Origin: JANYBT01 sp038211475
GTDB taxonomy: Bacteria > Acidobacteriota > Terriglobia > Terriglobales > Acidobacteriaceae
Length of the DNA stretch: 15,703 nt
Reading direction: 5' to 3'
Assembly (NCBI GenBank): GCA_038211475.1
Contig: JBBQVN010000089.1
Coordinates: 1 to 15,703 of the forward strand
Shown here one piece after another: positions 5,867 through 11,849 of the stretch. How positions within the stretch are numbered: position 1 is the stretch's first letter; each line of letters begins with the position of its first letter. The notes below the pieces were generated by a model. It did not search any database and was not told the origin of the DNA. It worked only from the letters and a program-made list of their open reading frames with translations. The translations under genes were made by a program, and so were the position numbers.

Positions 5867-6940
5867 GTGCCCAGTAAGCAACAGCTGAAATGGTCGCAAT
5901 TGAAGGTCGGCGTGACCGTGCTGCTCGCCAGCATCACGCTGGCGGTGCTCATCTTTCTGATGAGCGACACCGGTGGTTTGTTCACCCGCAAAATCACCTT
6001 GCGTTCTTACTTCGACAATGCCGGCGGCATGCGAGTGGGAGCGCCCGTCCGTTTGCAGGGAGTGGACATCGGCAACGTCAGCGAGATTCGCATTGTCTCC
6101 GGCAATCCCCTGACCCCGGTAGAAGTCACCATGAAGGTGAACACCAAGTACCTGTTCAACATTCACAAGGATTCCACAGCCTCACTGGCGACTGCCGGCG
6201 TGCTGGGCGAAACCTATGTTGAGCTGAACAGCGCCGTCTCCACCGCGCCCGCTGCGGCCAATAATGATGTTCTGCCCATTCGCGATCATCCCGACTTCCA
6301 GGACGTAGTCCGCTCCAGCCAGGGCACTCTGCAAAACCTCGATGCGCTGCTCAAACGCCTGGATCGCATCCTGGCCTTCGTCGAAAGCGGCGACGGCTCT
6401 ATCGGAAAGCTGATCTACGATCCCGCGCTCTACAACCGGGTGAATGACACGGTCGGGGAATTCAAGGCCATTGTGGATGAGATTCACAATGGCAATGGCA
6501 GCCTGGGTAAACTGTTGGCCAGCGACGAGGCTTACAACAAAGCCATGGGAGCCGTGGATAAGGTCAACCTGATGCTCGATGACGTGCAAAAGGGCAAAGG
6601 CACCGCAGGCAAGCTGCTGAAAGACGAGAAGCTCTATGCCAGCGTGGCCCAGACCGCGGAGAATGTCCGCCAGCTCACCGCCGACATCAACGCCGGCAAG
6701 GGTTCTCTGGGCAAGCTCGCCAAAGACGATGCGTTGGCGCGCAAGCTGCAAAATACGGTGGACAAGCTCTCCGCCGTTAGCGATCGTCTGGAATCCGGAG
6801 AAGGTAGCGCCGGGCTCTTCCTGAAAGACCCCGCCCTCTATAACAATAGCAATCAACTTCTGGTCGAGAGCCGCGACCTCATCAAAGCCGTGCGCCAGGA
6901 TCCCAAGAAGTATCTGACCATCCACCTCAAGATTTTCTAG
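5867..6940 (+). CDS. MCE/MlaD domain protein with C-terminal 34-residue repeats
   Basis: This is a 357-residue inner-membrane-anchored periplasmic protein of the MCE family, whose members bind lipids as the substrate-binding part of Mla-type ABC transporters. A short cytoplasmic stretch (VPSKQQLKWSQLK) precedes one membrane segment (about residues 14-32, VGVTVLLASITLAVLIFLM). The MCE domain spans about 42-125, with YFDNAGGMRVGAPVRLQGVD, IGNVSEI and TAGVLGETYVEL. From residue 175 to near the end there are five adjacent 34-residue repeats. The GTG at 5867 is chosen because it puts the membrane segment at the usual distance. An in-frame ATG at 5744 would add 41 residues that look non-coding and overlap the divergent promoter. 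No permease (MlaE) or ATPase (MlaF) gene lies alongside. A DinB-like gene follows after 5 nt and is probably co-transcribed. Confidence 0.87.
   Translation: MPSKQQLKWSQLKVGVTVLLASITLAVLIFLMSDTGGLFTRKITLRSYFDNAGGMRVGAPVRLQGVDIGNVSEIRIVSGNPLTPVEVTMKVNTKYLFNIHKDSTASLATAGVLGETYVELNSAVSTAPAAANNDVLPIRDHPDFQDVVRSSQGTLQNLDALLKRLDRILAFVESGDGSIGKLIYDPALYNRVNDTVGEFKAIVDEIHNGNGSLGKLLASDEAYNKAMGAVDKVNLMLDDVQKGKGTAGKLLKDEKLYASVAQTAENVRQLTADINAGKGSLGKLAKDDALARKLQNTVDKLSAVSDRLESGEGSAGLFLKDPALYNNSNQLLVESRDLIKAVRQDPKKYLTIHLKIF
6389..6898 (+). repeat. Five tandem 34-residue (102-bp) repeats in the MCE protein
   Basis: The repeats start GDGSIGKLIYDPALYN, GNGSLGKLLASDEAYN, GKGTAGKLLKDEKLYA, GKGSLGKLAKDDALAR and GEGSAGLFLKDPALYN. 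Each is exactly 34 residues with no gap. The pattern is G-x-G-S/T-x-G-K-L-x(2-3)-D-x-x-L-Y followed by about 18 residues of amphipathic helix. Conservation is at protein level; the DNA copies have diverged, so the duplication is old and the length is held by selection. Confidence 0.9.
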
Positions 6941-6945
6941 GGTCT

Positions 6946-7497
6946 ATGTCGGAGATCGCCGCGCATTATTTGGAAGAGATCGGCCGCCAGTTGCGCGGCC
7001 ACAAGCGCATGGCCGATCAAGCCATGGCTCAGCTGAGCGAGGAACAGTTTTTTGTCGTGCTCGATCCGGAAGCCAATTCAGTTGCCATCCTGGTCAAGCA
7101 CATTGCAGGCAACCTGCATTCTCGCTACACCAATTTTCTGACCTCCGATGGCGAAAAACCAGACCGCCATCGCGACCAGGAATTTGAATTGCCGCCCGCA
7201 ACCACTCGCGCCGCTCTGATGCAGAGCTGGGAGCACAGCTGGCAGCTTTTATTTTCTGCCTTGGCAGGGCTTCGCCCGGAAGACACCCTGCGCACCGTGA
7301 CCGTCCGCAGCGAGCCCCACACCGTGGTGCAGGCACTCAACCGCTCGCTGGCGCACCTGGCCCAGCATATTGGACAGATTGTATTTCTAGCCAAGCACCT
7401 TCGCTCTGCTGAATGGCAAACTCTCAGCATCCCTCGCGGCAAGACCGACGAATTCAATGCCAGGATGGCCGCAAAGCAACATAAGCCCAGCGCTTAG
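6946..7497 (+). CDS. DinB superfamily protein, DUF1572 type
   Basis: This 183-residue soluble protein has a predicted four-helix bundle. The segment KHIAGNLHSRYTNFLTSDGE and the following KPDRHRDQEF are typical of DUF1572 within the DinB/YfiT-like superfamily. The three histidines expected to bind a divalent metal are visible as H52 (KHIAGN) and H137/H141 (HLAQHIGQ). Some superfamily members are metal-dependent thiol transferases; for DUF1572 no reaction is established, so none is assigned here. The ATG at 6946 lies 5 nt after the MCE stop codon, with only a weak AGGG before it, which suggests translational coupling. The gene ends 13 nt before the convergent kelch gene's stop. Confidence 0.85.
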   Translation: MSEIAAHYLEEIGRQLRGHKRMADQAMAQLSEEQFFVVLDPEANSVAILVKHIAGNLHSRYTNFLTSDGEKPDRHRDQEFELPPATTRAALMQSWEHSWQLLFSALAGLRPEDTLRTVTVRSEPHTVVQALNRSLAHLAQHIGQIVFLAKHLRSAEWQTLSIPRGKTDEFNARMAAKQHKPSA

Positions 7498-7506
7498 CTG
7501 GATCAG

Positions 7507-7523
7507 CGGGCTACGGTAGCCCG
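7507..7523. other. Hairpin overlapping the stop codon of the downstream kelch gene
   Basis: CGGGCTA (7507-7513) and TAGCCCG (7517-7523) form a perfect 7-bp stem with a CGG loop. It sits between the convergent DinB-like and kelch genes, and the kelch TAG (7511-7513) lies in one arm. There is no T-run on either strand, so it is not a classical intrinsic terminator. It could still act as a 3' end or stability element for both messages. Confidence 0.5.
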
Positions 7524-9736
7524 TTCGCCCCAGTCAGCGAGAAGATATCGCTTTCCGGCGTCCACGGATTCACCACCCCTACGCCTCCGAACAGAATCAT
7601 CTGGTTCGACGTGGGATCATAGTTCGCGCTTTGGAACTCCCGCGCCGGCCCGCTATTGGAAGGCGCCAGCTTTACCCAAGTGGGCGCGCCACTACTGCCG
7701 TTGGCGCCGATCAACACCCACGCGTCCGTCATCACGGTGGTCCCGTCATAGCCACCGGCAATGGTCATGCGATTGTTGGTCGCGTCATAGGTTGCGGTAT
7801 GTCCCGACCTCGCCGCTGGCCCCTGGTTGGTGGCGAAGAGTTGTGACCAGAATGGGGTCCCGCCTTGGCCATTGGCGTGGGCCAGCACCCAAATGTCTCC
7901 ATAGTGAGTTGCGCCCGCATCCCCTCCGAACACAATCAAGCTATTAGAGGCAGAGTCATACACCGCGCTGCTACTCTCGCGCGGTTGGGGCGCAGTTCCG
8001 GTGGGATGAAGCTGAGTCCACGCCTGCGTAGCCGTCGTGCTGTTGGCATTGTTCAGCACCCAAACGTCGCCATAAAACGTGGTCGAGCAATTGGAGCCGC
8101 CGAAAATGATCAGCGAATTGCTAGCCGAGTCGTAAGACAAGGCATGCAGCCAACGCGCCGCCGGCCCGGTTCCTTTGACGGAAACCTGGAGCCAGGAACC
8201 GCCCGCTTGGTTGGCGCTCTGCAAAATCCAGTAATCGTTCACGCACTTGGACGGGTTGGACTGAAAGCCTCCAAACACCATCATCCGGTTTGTTCCACTA
8301 TCCCAAACCCCCGCGTGCCCGTATCGGGGCGTAGGCCGCGATGCGCCGTTGGGCAGCGCAAAGTTCACCCAATGCAAACTGTTCGAGCCAATCACATTCG
8401 TCTGCTGCCAAACGTCGTTATACAGCAGCGCCGATTGGGAATGGGCGCCGCCGAAGATGGTCAAGCTGTTGCTTGCCGCATCGTAAAACGCGGAATGCAA
8501 ATAGCGCACTGCGGGGCCGTCGACGCTCCACTTGGGACTGCCGCTTCCCGTACCGTTGGCATCGGTCAAAGTGAAATAGTGGTCGGTGGTCGCAAGCTTG
8601 GCTTGGGTGCCGGCGCCGCCGAACAGGTTCATGCTGTTGTTGGACGCGTTGTACACGGCGGAGTGATGGGACAGCACCGGCCCGGTGCCACTGATCTTCA
8701 GTTGTGACCAGGAAGGCGTGCTCCCCAGACCGTTCGCCGACGTCAGTGCCCAGGTGTCGCCTAAAGCCACTTTGCCGTGAAGGCCACCGAAGACAATCAT
8801 GCGGTTGCTCACGCTGTCGTAAATCGCAGTGTGGGAAGTCCGAGTCATGGGCGCAATGCCGGTGGGCGACAACATTTTCCAGGCGGGCGTACCGCCGTTG
8901 CCATTGGCGTTTGTGAGGGTCCAGACATCGCCCAGCTGATTTCCCCGCGCGTCGCCGGCGTAAATGGTCATCACGTTGTTGACCGGGTCGTAAATTGCGG
9001 TGCTGCTCTCGCGCGCCGAAGGCGCCGTCCCGGAAGGGACAAGCTGCTTCCAAGCCGCAGTTCCGCCTTGGCCGTTGGCGGCGCTCAGCACCCAGACATC
9101 ATGCAAAACGCCGCCGTTGCAATCGCTTCCGCCAAATATGATTAGGGAATTGGTATTGGGGTCGCACGCCCCGGTGTGGAACTGTCGCGGCGGTGGAGCG
9201 ACCCCCGTGGGCAGGATGGAACTCCACTGCGGGCTCCCCTGCCCATTGGCGTTCTGCAGCACCCAGACGTCATTCACGCAAGTGGTGGGTTGGCCGGTGC
9301 CGCCGCCCATGATGGTCATGCGGTTGGAATTCGGGTCGTAAGTTGCTACATGGCCAAGACGCGCCGCCGGAATGGTTCCGCTGGGAAGCAGTTGCGTGAA
9401 GTTCAAGTTGATGCCGGTCGAGCTTCCCGCCCACACATCATTCAGATCCGAGCCCGAAACCGTGGCGACTCCTCCGAAGACGATGCTTTGCTGAGTAGTC
9501 GGATCAAACACAGCAGTGTGCGAGTACCGGGCGACCGGGCCGTACTGCGTCCATATTGGCGCGGTGACCTGATCAGGCGCCGCCGTAGAATCTTGTTGTG
9601 CCCAAAGCGCAGAGCCGGGACCCAGCCACAGAAAAGCTAGAACGACGACGCAACCAATCTGAGCCAAAGCCCAGCCGCGAAACGCAAACCTCAATTGTTG
9701 TTGTAGCTTTGGCAACAAAGCACTCTCCTGACTCAT
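7511..9736 (-). CDS. Exported 12-blade kelch-repeat protein (paralogue 1)
   Basis: This 741-residue secreted beta-propeller protein has a positively charged N-terminus, a hydrophobic stretch (IGCVVVLAFLWLGPGSA) and a probable cleavage after ALWA. After a short linker with WTQYGP come twelve kelch units of 55-60 residues. Their pattern is P-x-x-R-x-x-H-x-A-x-Y-D-x-x-x-N-x-M-x-x-F-G-G, then D-V-W-x-L, then W-x-x-L. The last unit is only 45 residues and ends at ANGLP. Blades 1-6 and 7-12 correspond one to one. Cysteines recur in blades 2/3 (TTCVND, GSDCNG) and 8/9 (SKCVND, GSNCST). No catalytic set is recognised, so binding or scaffolding is the more likely role. Start choice: ATG 9736 has no ribosome site. 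TTG at 9718 has AGGAG 6 nt upstream and may be the true start (735 residues). The gene follows the SGNH-protein gene by 17 nt, so it is probably translated from the same message. Confidence 0.88.
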   Translation of the reverse strand: MSQESALLPKLQQQLRFAFRGWALAQIGCVVVLAFLWLGPGSALWAQQDSTAAPDQVTAPIWTQYGPVARYSHTAVFDPTTQQSIVFGGVATVSGSDLNDVWAGSSTGINLNFTQLLPSGTIPAARLGHVATYDPNSNRMTIMGGGTGQPTTCVNDVWVLQNANGQGSPQWSSILPTGVAPPPRQFHTGACDPNTNSLIIFGGSDCNGGVLHDVWVLSAANGQGGTAAWKQLVPSGTAPSARESSTAIYDPVNNVMTIYAGDARGNQLGDVWTLTNANGNGGTPAWKMLSPTGIAPMTRTSHTAIYDSVSNRMIVFGGLHGKVALGDTWALTSANGLGSTPSWSQLKISGTGPVLSHHSAVYNASNNSMNLFGGAGTQAKLATTDHYFTLTDANGTGSGSPKWSVDGPAVRYLHSAFYDAASNSLTIFGGAHSQSALLYNDVWQQTNVIGSNSLHWVNFALPNGASRPTPRYGHAGVWDSGTNRMMVFGGFQSNPSKCVNDYWILQSANQAGGSWLQVSVKGTGPAARWLHALSYDSASNSLIIFGGSNCSTTFYGDVWVLNNANSTTATQAWTQLHPTGTAPQPRESSSAVYDSASNSLIVFGGDAGATHYGDIWVLAHANGQGGTPFWSQLFATNQGPAARSGHTATYDATNNRMTIAGGYDGTTVMTDAWVLIGANGSSGAPTWVKLAPSNSGPAREFQSANYDPTSNQMILFGGVGVVNPWTPESDIFSLTGANGLP
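7514..9538 (-). repeat. Twelve kelch units arranged as two homologous hexads (paralogue 1)
   Basis: Hexad A (9538 down to 8516) has unit lengths 56, 58, 58, 57, 57 and 55. Hexad B (8515 down to 7514) has 60, 57, 58, 57, 57 and 45. Matching features tie units to partners six apart: CVND in 2 and 8, G-S-x-C in 3 and 9, R-E-S-S in 4 and 10, and N-R-M in 5 and 11. The array therefore arose by duplicating a six-unit block. Confidence 0.8.
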
Positions 9737-9753
9737 AGTTCGAAATCGATGGT

Positions 9754-11673
9754 CTAATGGGTCGGCGCCAGAAACCACGGCGTAGCGGTGTGGTCTGTCT
9801 TCAGAAAGTTCATCAGCGTGGTGGACGCCCTGAGCCGGCCCGCTGGATCCGAGGGGTGAGTTCCGTCAAACCTGGAGTCCTGGCATGACCACACCAACCC
9901 GTCGCTGCGCGGCACTAGCCCATCGACCCAATAGTACGGCCCCCACGCCATCCACGGCGCCAAGACCGTTCCCTTGCTGGGATCGAAGTTGAGGTTGGCA
10001 TTGCCATTGATCTGATCCTGAATCGAGTACTTGGCGGCGAACCCAGCTTCGTACGCATAAGGCTCGTGGTACAGGTTGTACACTCCGTTCGAGTACCCGG
10101 TATAGTTCACGCTCGACAGGTAAGTGATCTTGAGGTTGGGGAACTTCAACAGTAAGTTCTGCGCGATGGATTCCAGTTCTGACTGTAAGTGCGGGATGGT
10201 GGGCGGATTCCCTTGCGCATCAACATCGTTGAGCCATACAGCCACCACTTGCTTGGCAGTCACGCCCGCATTGGGCAGGTAGTTGTTGTTGATCACGGTC
10301 CAAAAATAGTTGTTGGGGTCCTGCAGCGCACTACCACTCGCGCCTCCGGTCGCCCCGTTGACCACCGCCAGTTTGGCGTTGATGGAAGGATCCACGCTGG
10401 CCAACGCTACAAATTCTGTTCCCACCCCCAGCGTGTTGGATTGGCCCACCGTCAGCAACACATATTTTCCGGTTGGGCTGGGATTTCCATTGGCGTCCAG
10501 GGGACCGATCCCTTGCCCCAGACCCACTCCGTAGGAGTCATGCGCGGGATCGTCCACATTGCTGCCATTTGCATAGAGACCCCCTTGATAGATTCCTTGG
10601 TAATAATTTGTGCCGAGATCGAGCAGAGGAACCAAATCGGCTCCGCCTACTTTCCAGTCAATGTTGCTGCAGTTCGCGCCTGTGGGCTTGCCCACCGGCA
10701 GGGTCAGACTGGCCGTGGCAACACGCGGTGGACCGCTCGAATCAGTGGCTTTTGCTGTGAATGAGTAATTTCCCGCGCCCACCGTTGAAGCCAGGGTTCC
10801 GGTGATGACCCCGGTGCCCGATAACTTCAGGCCTGAGGGCAAACTTGATCCCGTCGCCAGACTCCAGGTGAGATTGCCCTTCCCGCCGACTGCAGCCAGC
10901 ACCGCTTCATAGGCGGCGCTCTGAGTTGCGCTGGGCAAAGTGGGGTAACTGGTGATCCCGAACCCAGTGGCTGCGGTCGCCGTGCCGGAGAGACTCACAC
11001 CGGAGTTCGGCAACACATCATAGGAAATCAGCAACGTCCCCACCGCTGCACCCAGAAGACTGGGCGAGAATGCGACTGGCAGATTCGCCGAGGTATTGGG
11101 CGCGACCGTGATCGGCCTGCCGACGAATCCCGTTTGCAAGAATGGCTGCGTCACCATCACCCCCGTCACGCTGAACGCAGTGGTGCCGGTGTTGGTGACA
11201 GTTAGGGTTTGAAAGACGCCCGCCGAGCCCAACCCCTGGTTTCCAAAACTCAATGAATTGGCGCTCAAAGTCGCCTTGGCCGTAGTGCTGGTGCCAATTC
11301 CAAACAATCTGGCTGCTTGCGTTGGCAATCCGGCGAAGGTGAAGGTGATGGTCCCCCCCAGACTTTGAGCGGAAACGGGAGTGAACACTAGAGTGAAGTT
11401 GGCGTATCCTCCCGCTGCAATGGTCGTCGGCACTGAACCGCTTACCAGCTGGAATTGCGACGGAGTGATCGTCACGGTGTTAATCGTGATCGACGCCGTC
11501 CCGGTATTGTAAATGCTGACTGTTTGCGGCAAGGTACTGGTGGTCCCAACCGCCTGCGTCCCAAAGTAGAGGCCCGACTCGGGATAGATCTGGGCCGTAT
11601 TGATCGCGGCCGCTGGGAGCGCGCACACCAAAAGTCCGCACACTCCAAGAATGCTGGCGACTGTCTTTTTCAT
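9754..11673 (-). CDS. Secreted ASH-ASH-Ig-like-SGNH hydrolase protein
   Basis: This is a 639-residue exported modular protein. The signal peptide is MKKTVASILGVCGLLVCALPAAA, with cleavage near residue 23. Two ASH/choice-of-anchor-D-type beta domains follow (about 26-128 and 132-235, each with SL.FG.Q..G and NTGT), then an Ig-like putative domain of the He_PIG kind (about 237-328, LPSGLKLSGTGVITGT). The C-terminal 300 residues look like an SGNH/GDSL-type hydrolase. Its blocks are S412 in VGQSNT (block I), Gly in NGATGG from N439 (block II), N482 in WLND (block III), and D603/H606 in FDGTHPSD (block V). This fold cleaves acyl or acetyl esters, often on carbohydrates; the substrate here is unknown. 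ATG 11673 (MKKT) is preferred over an upstream GTG at 11685, since it gives a standard signal peptide. The gene lies between the two kelch paralogues on one strand and ends 17 nt before the second. Confidence 0.82.
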   Translation of the reverse strand: MKKTVASILGVCGLLVCALPAAAINTAQIYPESGLYFGTQAVGTTSTLPQTVSIYNTGTASITINTVTITPSQFQLVSGSVPTTIAAGGYANFTLVFTPVSAQSLGGTITFTFAGLPTQAARLFGIGTSTTAKATLSANSLSFGNQGLGSAGVFQTLTVTNTGTTAFSVTGVMVTQPFLQTGFVGRPITVAPNTSANLPVAFSPSLLGAAVGTLLISYDVLPNSGVSLSGTATAATGFGITSYPTLPSATQSAAYEAVLAAVGGKGNLTWSLATGSSLPSGLKLSGTGVITGTLASTVGAGNYSFTAKATDSSGPPRVATASLTLPVGKPTGANCSNIDWKVGGADLVPLLDLGTNYYQGIYQGGLYANGSNVDDPAHDSYGVGLGQGIGPLDANGNPSPTGKYVLLTVGQSNTLGVGTEFVALASVDPSINAKLAVVNGATGGASGSALQDPNNYFWTVINNNYLPNAGVTAKQVVAVWLNDVDAQGNPPTIPHLQSELESIAQNLLLKFPNLKITYLSSVNYTGYSNGVYNLYHEPYAYEAGFAAKYSIQDQINGNANLNFDPSKGTVLAPWMAWGPYYWVDGLVPRSDGLVWSCQDSRFDGTHPSDPAGRLRASTTLMNFLKTDHTATPWFLAPTH

Positions 11674-11837
11674 ATTTGTGACCACCGGATCGTGAGCTGA
11701 GAATGCGAGGGGAGTGGAGCAACCCGTGGTCTACACACGAATGCTCCGCCCAAGGCTTCCCTGGAAGTCTCGGACTAATCGGGATTGTACACCGGTCCGC
11801 CTCGCCTGTGTTCCGTCCGGTTTTGAGGCTGGATCGC
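11674..11837 (-). other. 164-nt gap between the first kelch gene and the SGNH-protein gene
   Basis: No gene or convincing terminator is seen. On the minus strand TACAAT (11784-11789) resembles a -10, but the hexamer 17 nt before it (AACACA) is a poor -35. An internal promoter for the SGNH gene is therefore possible but unproven. The gap is long enough that the three genes may not form a single transcript. Confidence 0.3.
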
Positions 11838-11849
11838 CTAAGGCAATCC
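11831..11849. other. Hairpin overlapping the stop codon of the first kelch gene
   Basis: GGATCGCC (11831-11838) pairs with GGCAATCC (11842-11849) as an 8-bp stem with one non-Watson-Crick position and a TAA loop. The kelch stop codon (11838-11840) lies at the stem-loop junction. It resembles the hairpin at the stop of the paralogue at 7507-7523. No T-run follows. Confidence 0.4.

Noticed and set aside
7865..8707. A 280-codon plus-strand frame opposite kelch paralogue 1, with similar ones at 11703-12455 and 12906-13259
   Set aside because: They mirror the repeated kelch codons and show periodic VGxxQHPNV-like patterns for that reason. There are no independent start signals, and the kelch frame is unmistakable.
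7511..9736. Identification of the kelch proteins as galactose oxidases
   Set aside because: The kelch fold fits, but I could not see the copper ligands or the Cys-Tyr pair of galactose oxidase. The cysteines present recur with blade periodicity and look structural.
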